Positions 42,583 to 51,073 of a DNA stretch of 64,000 nt are shown in pieces. Positions within the stretch are counted from its first letter, which is position 1, and each line of letters starts with the position of its first letter. The notes below the pieces were generated by a model, which was not told where the DNA came from, made no database searches, and saw only the letters and a list, made by a program, of their open reading frames with translations. A program made the translations under genes and the position numbers. Origin of the DNA: Acidobacteriota bacterium (lineage in GTDB: Bacteria; Acidobacteriota; Terriglobia; Bryobacterales; Bryobacteraceae); the NCBI GenBank assembly GCA_016213775.1, contig JACQZR010000065.1, positions 1 through 64,000 of the forward strand, in the 5' to 3' direction.

Positions 42583-42870
42583 GTGACTACTGAATTGATT
42601 GATTGTAGGAACTTGGAGAGTGGCTCGATCATCGACGTGGAAACGAGAAGTCGCCACTACTTGATCGAGTGCCTCGGCGGAAATTCGGTCCGCGTATCTG
42701 GCCACCCGGAATATTGTCCAACACCAGTGCCGGCGAAACTCGAGGGTTCGCTGGATCAGGACGGAGTGTTTGATTATGGCCATGTGGAGCGCGGCAGATC
42801 CCTCATCTTTAAGCTCGATGACGGTGCTTCAATAACAACTTCAAAGGTTGTTCGTATGCGTATTAATTAG
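42583..42870 (+). CDS. small hypothetical protein, 95 residues
   Basis: No function is recognised. The start is the GTG at 42583, backed by a strong AGGAGG at 42568-42573 nine bases upstream; the frame open from 42511 is ignored. The protein reads TTELIDCRNLESGSIIDVET..., with ECLGGNSVRVSGHPEYCPTPVPAKLEGS in the middle and a C-terminal segment LIFKLDDGASITTSKV. The fold seems all-beta and soluble, with two cysteines. The pattern resembles a small conserved protein that I recall from other acidobacterial genomes but cannot name. It precedes a YtxH-like gene by 54 bases. Confidence 0.7.
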   Translation: MTTELIDCRNLESGSIIDVETRSRHYLIECLGGNSVRVSGHPEYCPTPVPAKLEGSLDQDGVFDYGHVERGRSLIFKLDDGASITTSKVVRMRIN

Positions 42871-42924
42871 GTAGCACGCCCGCTATGATTCGCTGTGCGC
42901 GCTATGCCAAGGAGGAATTGCGAA

Positions 42925-43176
42925 ATGAGAAACGGTAATGGAACGAACTTCGGGTATCTCGTAGCGGGGGTTCTTGTTGGTGGCACCCTGACCCTTTTGA
43001 CAACGCCCTACAGTGGCAGCCGGTTGCGGCGAAAAATCCGGTATACGCTGGAGGACCGGGCGGAAGATCTCGGTCGCGCCGTGGATGAACTCAAGAATAC
43101 CTGCCAGGAGTCGTACCACAGAGCTGAGAAGGTGCTGAACAACGCAGGCAAGAAGCTGGATTCGATGAGACACTGA
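42925..43176 (+). CDS. YtxH-like small membrane protein
   Basis: An 83-residue protein with one N-terminal hydrophobic segment (FGYLVAGVLVGGTLTLLTTPYSG) followed by a basic turn RLRRKIR and a long amphipathic helix with alternating charges. That architecture, and the GTxxLLxxPxSGxxxR motif, match YtxH-domain proteins, which are widespread, membrane-anchored, stress-linked and functionally obscure. The ATG at 42925 is chosen because AAGGAGG lies at 42909-42915, nine bases before it; an in-frame ATG at 42895 lacks such a site. Confidence 0.78.
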   Translation: MRNGNGTNFGYLVAGVLVGGTLTLLTTPYSGSRLRRKIRYTLEDRAEDLGRAVDELKNTCQESYHRAEKVLNNAGKKLDSMRH

Positions 43177-43240
43177 TTCCGGCCGAAGTCGGCCTGAAGT
43201 TGCGCGCTCATCCGCCCCCCTTGTTATACTCTCCGTACCT

Positions 43241-44122
43241 ATGAGACTGCTTATCAAGTTCAGCCTCCTGCTGATCCTCGTCCTGGGAGCTGGGTTGTCT
43301 GTGGCGGCCTACCTGTCGCACCAATTCCTGCAGAGAAACGCCCGTGAGCAGGTGATCCAGCAAGCGCGCATCATGATGGAGACGACCCTCTCCATTCGCG
43401 ATTACACCAGCAAGCAACTGAAGCCGCTCCTGATCACGCATCAGATGCATGTGGCGCAATTCCTGCCGCAAAGCGTCCCGGCCTATTCGGCTTCCGAAAT
43501 GTTCAAGTACCTCCGCGCCGCCTACCCCGCCTACACCTACAAAGAGGCTTCGCTCAACCCAACCAACCTCCGCGCCCGCGCCGTCGACTGGGAAAACGAC
43601 ATCATCAACGCATTCCGGAATTTTCCGGATAAGAAAGAAGTGATCGGCGAACGCGACACCCCGGAAGGGCGTGCACTGTACCTCGCCCGGCCGATCAAAG
43701 TGAGCCCGGCGTGCCTGGAATGTCATAGCGTCCCGCAAAAGGCGCCAATCGCCATGATCAGAACCTACGGACGCAACAACGGATTCGGCTGGAAGGAAGG
43801 GGAAGTGATTGCGGCGCAGATCGTCTCCGTCCCGATGGCCGTGCCCGTGGAGATCGCTGACAAGGCCTTCCGGAACCTTGTGCTATTCCTCGCCGTCGTA
43901 GGGGTGGCCGTCCTCGTCATCGTCAACATCGGCCTCAGCCTCATCGTCATCCGTCCGGTGACACAGATGTCGCAAATGGCGGATGAGATCAGCAAGGGAA
44001 ATCTCAACGTGGCCGAACTGCCCGTGAGCGGCGGCGATGAAATTTCCACCCTCGGCAAGTCGTTCAACAGGATGTACGTGAGTCTCGCGAAAGCGATTCG
44101 CCTGCTGGAAAACGAGAGCTAA
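43241..44122 (+). CDS. DUF3365/Tll0287-like haem-c sensor with HAMP domain
   Basis: A 293-residue membrane protein. An N-terminal transmembrane helix (LIKFSLLLILVLGAGLSVAAYL) is followed by a periplasmic DUF3365-like domain (about residues 30-205) that carries a single haem-c site CLECH (CxxCH) after LARPIKVSPA. A second transmembrane segment (LVLFLAVVGVAVLVIVNIGLSLIVI) leads to a HAMP domain with DEISKGNLNVAELPVSGGDEI. The chain then stops after about 25 more residues, so no kinase, cyclase or methyl-accepting output is present. It may signal by pairing with another protein, for instance the kinase encoded next to it on the opposite strand. Confidence 0.85.
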   Translation: MRLLIKFSLLLILVLGAGLSVAAYLSHQFLQRNAREQVIQQARIMMETTLSIRDYTSKQLKPLLITHQMHVAQFLPQSVPAYSASEMFKYLRAAYPAYTYKEASLNPTNLRARAVDWENDIINAFRNFPDKKEVIGERDTPEGRALYLARPIKVSPACLECHSVPQKAPIAMIRTYGRNNGFGWKEGEVIAAQIVSVPMAVPVEIADKAFRNLVLFLAVVGVAVLVIVNIGLSLIVIRPVTQMSQMADEISKGNLNVAELPVSGGDEISTLGKSFNRMYVSLAKAIRLLENES

Positions 44123-44135
44123 ACAAAGACTCCTA

Positions 44136-44283
44136 ACCTGTGACACCTAGGTCTGGAGTTTGGACATTCAGCCGTCTTGTGGGGCGGCCAATCCTGGCCG
44201 CGGCTGGCCTTTCCAGGCCAGCCCTTTGCGACGCTGAAAGCCTCGCGCGGAGTCACAGGTCTATTCATTCCGGGCCCCCCGGA
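44136..44283. other. hairpin-rich intergenic region between convergent genes
   Basis: This gap contains an outer inverted repeat, ACCTGTGAC at 44136-44144 with GTCACAGGT at 44252-44260, enclosing two perfect hairpins: GCGGCCA-ATCC-TGGCCGC (44184-44201) and GGCTGGCC-TTTCCA-GGCCAGCC (44202-44223). A third, TCCGGG-CCC-CCCGGA, follows at 44269-44283. It may act as a bidirectional terminator, although no long T-run follows. The nested layout could also be a small structured RNA or a palindromic repeat element. Confidence 0.5.
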
Positions 44284-44298
44284 GGCAGGGCTGACTCC

Positions 44299-45414
44299 TT
44301 ACTTCTGGCTCCTTGTCGAACCGAGGAAGGTGCTCCGGTCCTTCTCCGAGGGGATCTCCTGGGCAAGCGTAATGTAAAGCTGCTCCAGTGTCGCGCCGCT
44401 CTTGGCCGCGCGCGTCACAAGCACACGCGCCATCGGCCCGATGTACGCCGCGAGGTTCTTCTTCAGAGCCTCCAGATCCTCCGCCTTCACGGTTGACCCC
44501 GTAGGCACGGGGGTTCGCGGCGCTTCTGGCGCAGGCGTGGCGCGCGACGCCGAAACCTGCGTATGCAACACCGTGCTGCTGACAGCCTTGCTCATGCTCG
44601 ACACGAACATTGCCAGCGCGTCGTGGAACTCATTGGCCGTTTGAAACCGCATCTCCGGCGCCTTCTCCAACGCCTTGTCGATGAGCCCCGACAACAGCGG
44701 CGGGACATCCGGATTCACCACGCAAGCCGCCGCCGGCTGTTGTTCCAATTGCGCGCACATGATCGCGTAGGCGTGATCCCCTTCAAAGGGCCGGCGGCCC
44801 ACGGCCAGTTCGTACAACGTGATCCCGGTGGAATAGAGGTCGGACCGTTGATCGACGCCGCTGCTTCTGATTTGTTCCGGCGACACATAATGCGCTGACC
44901 CGATCACCGCCCCGCTCTGCGTGAGCCGTGCCCGGCCCGCTGTGCTGGCGATCCCGAAGTCGAGCAGCTTCACATTGCCTTGCGGCGTCACCATGATGTT
45001 GGCGGGTTTGATGTCGCGGTGAATCACTCCGCGTGCATGCGCGTAGTCCAGCGCCGAAAGCACCTGCTGCAAATACTGGATCCCATCTCCCAACGTCAGC
45101 GACTTCGACGCCAGCAGCACCTCAAGCGAACTGCCCTCTACAAACTCCATCACCATCAGCAACTGGTTTTCATGCCGCAGCGCCGTATGTAGCGAGGCAA
45201 TGTGCGGGTGCTGCAGGCTGGCAAGTGTCTTGATCTCCCGCATGAACCGTTCCGCCAGATCAGGCGCGATTTCCAGATCCGGCAGCAGCACCTTCATCGC
45301 CTCATAGCGCTCGGAAATCACGTTGCGGACTTTGTAGACGGACCCCATCCCGCCGCGGCCCAGCAGGCCGAGCACCTGGTAATCGCCGATGGTTTCCCCA
45401 GTCTTGAGCCCCAT
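44299..45414 (-). CDS. serine/threonine protein kinase (PknB-like)
   Basis: A 371-residue Hanks-type kinase. The glycine loop is GRGGMGSVYKV, the ATP lysine is in EAMKVLL, the catalytic loop HRDIKPANIM and the DFG motif LLDFGIAST, followed by GSAHYVSPEQI, so all catalytic elements are intact. After the kinase domain (about residues 10-275) come a Pro-rich linker and a helical domain with AAYIGPMARVLVTRAAKSG, seen at the end of other bacterial kinases. No transmembrane segment is visible. The ATG at 45414 is 7 bases after the stop of the FHA-PP2C gene; kinase and phosphatase are likely antagonists in one operon. Confidence 0.92.
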   Translation of the reverse strand: MGLKTGETIGDYQVLGLLGRGGMGSVYKVRNVISERYEAMKVLLPDLEIAPDLAERFMREIKTLASLQHPHIASLHTALRHENQLLMVMEFVEGSSLEVLLASKSLTLGDGIQYLQQVLSALDYAHARGVIHRDIKPANIMVTPQGNVKLLDFGIASTAGRARLTQSGAVIGSAHYVSPEQIRSSGVDQRSDLYSTGITLYELAVGRRPFEGDHAYAIMCAQLEQQPAAACVVNPDVPPLLSGLIDKALEKAPEMRFQTANEFHDALAMFVSSMSKAVSSTVLHTQVSASRATPAPEAPRTPVPTGSTVKAEDLEALKKNLAAYIGPMARVLVTRAAKSGATLEQLYITLAQEIPSEKDRSTFLGSTRSQK

Positions 45415-45421
45415 CTCTCCA

Positions 45422-47140
45422 CTATGGCGCCGGTGCGGGTACGTCGGGAACGTACTCCAGAACAACCGCGGTCAGATCGTCCCCTTGCGGCATCCCCTCG
45501 GTGAATGCTTCCACAGCGGCAACCAGCGAGTTTATCAAGTCCTGACAGCCCCGGTTGCCACCGGCCTTCAGCAGCAATTCAATGCGTCGCGTATCGAAGA
45601 ACTTGCCCGCCGCGTTCTGCGCTTCCGACACGCCATCGGTGTAGATGGCGATCTTGTCGCCCGGCTGCAGTTGTGTCTCGCTGACACTGTATTCGGCGTC
45701 CTCGATGAGCCCCAGCGGGAGACTGGTAGCGTCCAGCTTCAGCAACTCGCCGGAGCTGCGCAGCACCAGCGGCGGACAGTGGCCCGCGTTCGACCAGCGC
45801 AGCCGCCCTTCGCGATTCACAACCCCGCAAAACAGCGTGGCGTATTTCTCCCCTTCGGTCCGCTCGTTAAGAAAACGGTTGACGTGAACCATCAACTCGT
45901 CAATGCGCATCGTCGAATGCCCCCCGGCGAGAAACGCACCCTGCAGCAGGCTGGCAAGCAGCGCGGAGCTGACTCCTTTGCCGGATACATCAGCAACAAC
46001 AAACGCCCACACGTCCGGTTCAATCTGGCGAACGTCGCAATAGTCGCCGCCCACCTGATGAGACGGAATACTCGCGGCTGCGGCTCGAAACCAGCCCTGC
46101 GAAGGGAGTTTACGAGGCATGAGGCTCTGCTGAATCTCGCGTGCGATCTTCAGTTCCTCATCCATCTTCATCCGCAGCCGTTCCTGCTCCAGCAAGCGCG
46201 CGTTTTCCAGAATTGTGGATGCCTCGATCGCCAGCGTCTGCAGCAGTTCGCGATCGCCGATTGTGAGGTCCGTCGCGCCAAGCCGCGATTCCAGGTAGAT
46301 CACCCCAACCGTGTCAGCCTGATGGCCGAGGAGCATCGTCTCATCCGCATTGACACTTTTGACGGCCTGCCGCACCTTCACCAGCGGGACGCATACGACG
46401 CTTCTCACCGGCAGCCGCGAGGTGGAATCGTCGGGGTTGTTGCGGATCTGCTCGCTCAAATCAAAATTCATCGTCAGCAGCTCGCGCCGCTCGATGAGCG
46501 CCTTCTGAATGATCCGCGTGGAGAAATCGAGCTCGGCCGCAATCGGACGGCCCTGATGATCGCGCGCAACAACGATATCCAGGTTCTCGCCCTTCTGCAG
46601 CATCAGGAATCCGCGCTGCGAACCAGTCACAGTGAGCGCCGCGTCAACAACCGCGGAGAGCACCGTTTCCGTCGATAACGCGCTTTGCACTGTGCGCGCC
46701 ACTTCCACCAGCGCCCGCAGCTTAGCCAGATTCGCGGGAGCACCACTGCGGGCAGGCGATCCGAGCTGATCCATCAGCTTCTGGATTTCGGCTTCCTCCA
46801 CGGTGAAGATGACTTTGTACGAATCCTGGACCCCAAACTCCAGCGTGTCCCCGCTCGACAGTTTCCACGCCGCCAGGATCCGCGTCCCGTTCACCAGCAC
46901 GCCGTGACGGCTATTCAAATCCTCAACGAAATACTCGCCTTCGGCGCAGTAGATGCGTGCATGCTGCCGCGACGCGCGGTTGTCGCGTAATACAAGATCG
47001 CAATCGGCCTGCCGCCCGATGGTGAAGGGAACGGGTTGGAGCGGAGTGCGCTGCCTGTTCCCGCTCGGGTTGACCACCAGGAGAATGGCTTGCGGTCCGA
47101 TCGGCGTACTTCCGGGCATGCTTCCGCTGTTGGGGGTCAT
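45422..47140 (-). CDS. FHA-GAF-PP2C (SpoIIE-type) protein phosphatase
   Basis: A 572-residue cytoplasmic signalling protein. An FHA domain (about residues 18-112: VPFTIGRQADCDLVLRDNRASRQHARIY, LNSRHGVLVNGTRI) should bind phosphothreonine. A GAF domain (about 145-320: ALVEVARTVQSALSTETVLSAVV) follows. The C-terminal SpoIIE/PP2C domain (about 355-570) carries metal-binding Asp residues in GGDYCDVRQ and VVADVSGKGVSSALLASLLQGAF, then YTDGVSEAQN. The ATG at 47140 fits the domain start; the open frame further upstream lies in fur. It sits between a Fur-family regulator and a Ser/Thr kinase, suggesting that it dephosphorylates substrates of that kinase. Confidence 0.9.
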   Translation of the reverse strand: MTPNSGSMPGSTPIGPQAILLVVNPSGNRQRTPLQPVPFTIGRQADCDLVLRDNRASRQHARIYCAEGEYFVEDLNSRHGVLVNGTRILAAWKLSSGDTLEFGVQDSYKVIFTVEEAEIQKLMDQLGSPARSGAPANLAKLRALVEVARTVQSALSTETVLSAVVDAALTVTGSQRGFLMLQKGENLDIVVARDHQGRPIAAELDFSTRIIQKALIERRELLTMNFDLSEQIRNNPDDSTSRLPVRSVVCVPLVKVRQAVKSVNADETMLLGHQADTVGVIYLESRLGATDLTIGDRELLQTLAIEASTILENARLLEQERLRMKMDEELKIAREIQQSLMPRKLPSQGWFRAAAASIPSHQVGGDYCDVRQIEPDVWAFVVADVSGKGVSSALLASLLQGAFLAGGHSTMRIDELMVHVNRFLNERTEGEKYATLFCGVVNREGRLRWSNAGHCPPLVLRSSGELLKLDATSLPLGLIEDAEYSVSETQLQPGDKIAIYTDGVSEAQNAAGKFFDTRRIELLLKAGGNRGCQDLINSLVAAVEAFTEGMPQGDDLTAVVLEYVPDVPAPAP

Positions 47141-47153
47141 GTGTGTGTTTTGT

Positions 47154-47681
47154 TTAAGCCCGTTTGCGCTTCGCTGCCGGACTTGCCGGCTGCTCCGCCT
47201 TCTCCAACTCGGCAAGATCGGTCTCGCGCACAATATCAATCTCGCGGGCCCGCATGATCTGGCAGTTGGAACAGTATCCACCCACCTCCGTTCGTGCAAG
47301 CAGAATCTGAAACCCGAGATTCTCCTCCACTTGCTTGCGCAGCTTGTGGATCGGCTCCCCGAAAAACTCTTCCACCTTCCCGCAGCGCAGGCAGATGACG
47401 TGCGCGTGTTCCTGCTTCAGCCGTGTTTCGTAATAGTGCTGGTCGCCGCCGTAGTGCATCAGGTCCAGCTCATCCACCAAACCGCTCTGCTTCAGCATCT
47501 TCAACGTCCGGTAAACCGTCACCCGGTTCAACTTCGGATCTTTCTTCTTCGCCATCTGGAAGAGCTGTTCCGCGTCGAGGTGTTGCCCGGAAGTGTCGAT
47601 GAGGTCGAGGAGAATTCTCCGCTGGCGCGTGAGACGCACCCCCCTCTCGCGCAGTGAATCTTTGATGCCCGGATGTGCCAT
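47154..47681 (-). CDS. Fur-family metal-responsive regulator
   Basis: A 175-residue DNA-binding repressor. The winged helix reads GVRLTRQRRILLDLIDTSGQHLDAEQLFQMAKKKDPKLNRVTVYRTLKML, with the family YRTL motif. The C-terminal dimerisation domain has HAHVICLRCGKVEEF and GGYCSNCQ, the two CxxC pairs of a structural zinc site, while metal-sensing His residues lie in YGGDQHYYE. Whether it senses iron, peroxide or zinc cannot be told. The C-terminus has a Lys/Ala-rich tail. The ATG at 47681 is chosen because it opens on the domain. It is the first gene of a tight operon with the PP2C phosphatase (13-base gap) and kinase. Confidence 0.9.
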   Translation of the reverse strand: MAHPGIKDSLRERGVRLTRQRRILLDLIDTSGQHLDAEQLFQMAKKKDPKLNRVTVYRTLKMLKQSGLVDELDLMHYGGDQHYYETRLKQEHAHVICLRCGKVEEFFGEPIHKLRKQVEENLGFQILLARTEVGGYCSNCQIMRAREIDIVRETDLAELEKAEQPASPAAKRKRA

Positions 47682-47718
47682 GAGCCGTTCTTTTGACTGT
47701 ACCACCTATAGTAAATAG

Positions 47719-48354
47719 ATGGACCCGCGTTTTTGGGCGTTTGTGCCGATCGCCGCACTGCTGACAATCACTCCCGGCGCCGATACCGCCTTAGTGGTGC
47801 GCAGCACGCTGTCTCGCGGAAGGATGCCCGCGGTATGCACGGTGCTTGGCATCTGCCTCGGATGCCTGGTGCATTCCATTGCCTCCGCCATGGGGTTGTC
47901 GATTATCCTCAGCCGCTCGGCAGCGGCTTTTGAAACCGTCAAATTCATCGGCGCTGCTTACCTGGTGTGGATAGGAGTGCAGTCCTTGCGCGCCTGGTGG
48001 AGCGGTGCGGCCGGCGCTTCGTTCACACCTTCCAACGGCCTCACCGTGCGCTCCAGCCTTTGGGTGAGTTTCAGCGAAGGCCTCTTCACAAACCTGCTCA
48101 ATCCCAAGGTTGCCATCTTCTATTTGACGTTTCTCCCACAGTTCATCAACCCGGACGGTAATGCTCTGCGGCAATCCGTTCTGCTCGCCTGTGTGCACAT
48201 TTTGATGGGGCTGGTATGGTTAACCACCGTAGCCTTCTTTCTCCACGGTTTGAGCGGATGGTTCCTCAGAGACAAAGTCCGGCTGCGTCTGGAGGCCATC
48301 ACCGGGGCGGTGTTGCTCGGCCTCGGTCTGCGGCTGGCGTTTTCTAAACGGTAG
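47719..48354 (+). CDS. LysE-family amino-acid exporter
   Basis: A 211-residue inner-membrane protein with about six transmembrane segments, of the LysE/RhtB family that exports amino acids or derivatives. The family start MDPRFWAFVPIAALLTITPGADTALVV contains the conserved TPGADTALV motif; later FVxFSEGLFTNLLNPKVAIFYLTFLPQF contains the NPK motif. The gene is divergent from fur by 37 bases, so both promoters lie close together. Its substrate is unknown. Confidence 0.9.
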   Translation: MDPRFWAFVPIAALLTITPGADTALVVRSTLSRGRMPAVCTVLGICLGCLVHSIASAMGLSIILSRSAAAFETVKFIGAAYLVWIGVQSLRAWWSGAAGASFTPSNGLTVRSSLWVSFSEGLFTNLLNPKVAIFYLTFLPQFINPDGNALRQSVLLACVHILMGLVWLTTVAFFLHGLSGWFLRDKVRLRLEAITGAVLLGLGLRLAFSKR

Positions 48355-48366
48355 GATGAAGTTTAC

Positions 48367-49737
48367 GTGAAACCTTCTCCCCAATCGAAAACGCGCATCC
48401 TGATCGCCGATGACCAACCGGATGTTCTCGAGGCGCTACGGCTTCTACTCAAGAGTGAAGGCTACGCTATCGAATCGGCGTCCTCCCCGGCAGGAATCCT
48501 CACCGCCCTCGAAAGCAACGAGTTCGACCTGCTCCTGATGGACCTCAACTACACACGCGACACCACCTCCGGTCAGGAAGGTCTCGACCTGTTGGCGCAT
48601 TTGCAGTCACTCGACAATACGCTGCCCGTGGTGGTGATGACCGCGTGGAGCAGTGTGGAACTGGCCGTGGAAGCGATGCGGCGCGGCGCTCGAGACTTCA
48701 TTCAAAAGCCATGGGAAAACGCCCGCCTGCTGAGCATCCTGCGCACGCAGGTGGAACTCCGCCAGGCACTGCGCCGCAGCCAGAATCTCGAAGCGGAGAA
48801 CAGGCTGCTCCGCGCCGACGGCCTTCCGACGATGATTGCCGAGTCTCCGGCCATGCAGCCGGTGCTACAGATCATCTCGCGCGTGGGACCATCCGATGCA
48901 AACGTGCTCATCACCGGCGAGCCGGGCACTGGAAAAGAGGTGGTGGCTCGCACCTTGTACGCCGTCTCGATGCGAACCTCGCGCCCCATGGTAACCGTCA
49001 ACGCCGGCGGTCTCGCCGAGGGGCTCTTTGAAAGCGAGCTCTTCGGCCACGTCAAAGGCGCTTTCACCGATGCCAAGATGGACCGCGTCGGCCGCTTTGA
49101 ACTGGCCGAGAACGGTACCCTGTTCCTCGACGAAATCGCTAACATCCCGATGGCCCTGCAAGCGAAGCTGCTGCGCGTTCTCGAAACCGGCGAGATGGAA
49201 CGCGTCGGTTCGTCGCGTACTCGAAAGGTGGACGTGCGAATCCTCTCCGCCACAAACGCACGCCTACACGAAGAGGTCAGCTCCGGACGATTCCGCCAGG
49301 ATCTCCTCTTCCGCCTCAACACCATTGAGATTCACCTTCCGCCGCTGCGGGAACGGCGCGAAGACATTCCCCTGCTGGCCGCGCACTTTCTGCGGCAGCA
49401 CGCCCAACGCTATCGTAAGCCGCTGAATGGATTTGAACCCGCGGCAATGCAGGGTTTGCTTTCCAACTCGTGGCAGGGCAATGTCCGCGAGTTGAACCAC
49501 GTCATTGAACGCGCCGTGCTGATGGCTGGTGATTCGGTCATCCGCGCCGGAGACCTCGCGCTGCGCACGGCATCGGAAGGCTCCACTCGCATTGAAGACA
49601 TGAGCCTGGAAGAGGTGGAGAGCTTCCTCATCCGCAAAGCGCTGTCGCGCTATTCCAGCAACGTCAGCCATGCGGCGCGCGCGCTTGGCCTGAGCCGCAG
49701 CGCACTCTACCGGCGTCTGCAACGCTACGGGTTGTGA
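48367..49737 (+). CDS. NtrC-family sigma-54 activator response regulator
   Basis: A 456-residue response regulator. The receiver has the acidic pocket IADDQPD, acceptor Asp59, Thr92 and Lys114. The AAA+ domain starts with a Walker A of GEPGTGKE (residues 184-191), has GAFTDA at 231-236, the loop that contacts sigma-54 and which is usually GAFTGA, then GTLFLDEI as Walker B and the arginine finger region. A Fis-like helix-turn-helix ends the protein (SHAARALGLSRSALYRRLQRYGL). The GTG start at 48367 gives a normal N-terminus. Its stop overlaps the GTG of the cognate kinase gene, so the two are translationally coupled. Confidence 0.93.
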   Translation: MKPSPQSKTRILIADDQPDVLEALRLLLKSEGYAIESASSPAGILTALESNEFDLLLMDLNYTRDTTSGQEGLDLLAHLQSLDNTLPVVVMTAWSSVELAVEAMRRGARDFIQKPWENARLLSILRTQVELRQALRRSQNLEAENRLLRADGLPTMIAESPAMQPVLQIISRVGPSDANVLITGEPGTGKEVVARTLYAVSMRTSRPMVTVNAGGLAEGLFESELFGHVKGAFTDAKMDRVGRFELAENGTLFLDEIANIPMALQAKLLRVLETGEMERVGSSRTRKVDVRILSATNARLHEEVSSGRFRQDLLFRLNTIEIHLPPLRERREDIPLLAAHFLRQHAQRYRKPLNGFEPAAMQGLLSNSWQGNVRELNHVIERAVLMAGDSVIRAGDLALRTASEGSTRIEDMSLEEVESFLIRKALSRYSSNVSHAARALGLSRSALYRRLQRYGL

Positions 49738-51071
49738 AACCACTCGACGATCTGCGGTGGTGGATGAGGCAGCACGAACATCGCGTGCTGTTCACGGCGC
49801 TCGCCTCCGGCCTGCCGGCGGTGGTCGTCACGCTGTCGATTCTCTGGTTTCAGAGCTACCAGCCCAAAGTCCAGTGGACGCTTACAGTGCTTGTTGTGGG
49901 CTGCTGGTGGGGATTCGCAGTGGCCGTCCGCGAGCGTGTGGCATCGCCGCTACGCACGCTGGCAAACCTGCTCGAGGCGATGCGCGAGGGCGACTACTCC
50001 ATTCGTGCCCGCGGCGCCAAAGGCGAAGATGCGCTGGCCGAAGTGATGCAGCAGGTGAACGCCATGGGAGCCACCCTGCGGGCGCAGCGCCTCGGCGCGC
50101 TTGAGGCAACCACACTCCTCCGCAAGGTGATGGAAGAGATCAACGTGGCCGTGTTCGCCTTCGACCAGGAACAGCGGTTGCGGCTGGTGAATCGTACGGG
50201 CGAGAAACTCCTCGCGCAGCCTTCCCCAAAATGTCTCGGGCTCAAAGCCGGCGCGCTCGGTTTGGAGGATTGCCTGCAAGGGGAAACCTCGCAAACACGC
50301 CAGCGTACGTTTCCCGGCGGGACCGGCCGTTGGGGCATCACCCGCGCAAGCTTTCGCGAGGGCGGCCTGCCGCATCAGCTCCTGGTGGTTACTGACCTCA
50401 CCCGCCCGCTGCGCGAAGAAGAACTGCAAGCCTGGCAGCGCATCGTGCGCGTGCTCGGACATGAGCTCAATAATTCGCTCACCCCGATCAAGTCCATTGC
50501 CGGAAGCCTGGAGAGCATGCTCTCGCGCGGCGAACTGCCTGAAGACTGGCGCGACGACATGACTCGCGGCCTCGCCATCATCGGCTCCCGCTCCGAGGCG
50601 CTCAGCCGGTTCATGAGCGCTTATGCAAGGCTTGCCAAGCTGCCCCGCCCGCAGTTCGCAACCGTCGATGTGGCCACCCTCGCACGCCGGGTTGCCTCCC
50701 TGGAAACCCGCCAGCCAGTGCAGATTGTCGAGGGCCCTCCGCTGACGATCCAGGGGGACTGCGATCAGTTGGAGCAGTTGCTCATCAACCTCGTGCGCAA
50801 CGCCGTGGATGCGGCACGTGACAATGGCGGCGCGGTGCGGATGTGCTGGGACCGCCAGGGCGCGGCGCTGCGAATCGCGGTTCAGGATGACGGTCCTGGC
50901 ATCTCCAATACAGCCAATTTGTTTGTCCCGTTCTTTACGACAAAACCCGGTGGATCGGGGATCGGGCTGGTGCTATGCTGGCAGATTGCGGAAGCCCACG
51001 GCGGAACACTCACCCTTCAGAATCGCGAAACCGGCACCGGCTGCGAGGCTCGCCTGCTGCTGCCGCTCTGA
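49734..51071 (+). CDS. NtrY-like sensor histidine kinase
   Basis: A 445-residue membrane kinase, partner of the NtrC-type regulator just upstream (GTGA overlap). Two hydrophobic segments at about residues 20-40 and 47-65 are followed by a HAMP-like segment (SPLRTLANLLEAMREGDYSI), a PAS-like domain (LLRKVMEEINVAVFAFDQEQRLRLVNRTGEKLL) and the HisKA box RVLGHELNNSLTPIKSIAGSL, whose HELNN motif is the NtrY/NtrB type. The ATPase domain has NLVRNAVDAA, DDGPGI and FVPFFTTKPGGSGIGL. There is almost no periplasmic domain, so an intracellular signal is likely. It ends 2 bases from the convergent small gene at 51074. Confidence 0.92.
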   Translation: MKPLDDLRWWMRQHEHRVLFTALASGLPAVVVTLSILWFQSYQPKVQWTLTVLVVGCWWGFAVAVRERVASPLRTLANLLEAMREGDYSIRARGAKGEDALAEVMQQVNAMGATLRAQRLGALEATTLLRKVMEEINVAVFAFDQEQRLRLVNRTGEKLLAQPSPKCLGLKAGALGLEDCLQGETSQTRQRTFPGGTGRWGITRASFREGGLPHQLLVVTDLTRPLREEELQAWQRIVRVLGHELNNSLTPIKSIAGSLESMLSRGELPEDWRDDMTRGLAIIGSRSEALSRFMSAYARLAKLPRPQFATVDVATLARRVASLETRQPVQIVEGPPLTIQGDCDQLEQLLINLVRNAVDAARDNGGAVRMCWDRQGAALRIAVQDDGPGISNTANLFVPFFTTKPGGSGIGLVLCWQIAEAHGGTLTLQNRETGTGCEARLLLPL

Positions 51072-51073
51072 TC

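Noticed and set aside
45389-46678. 429-codon plus-strand open frame
   Set aside because: Antisense to the FHA-GAF-PP2C phosphatase gene; no recognisable domain.
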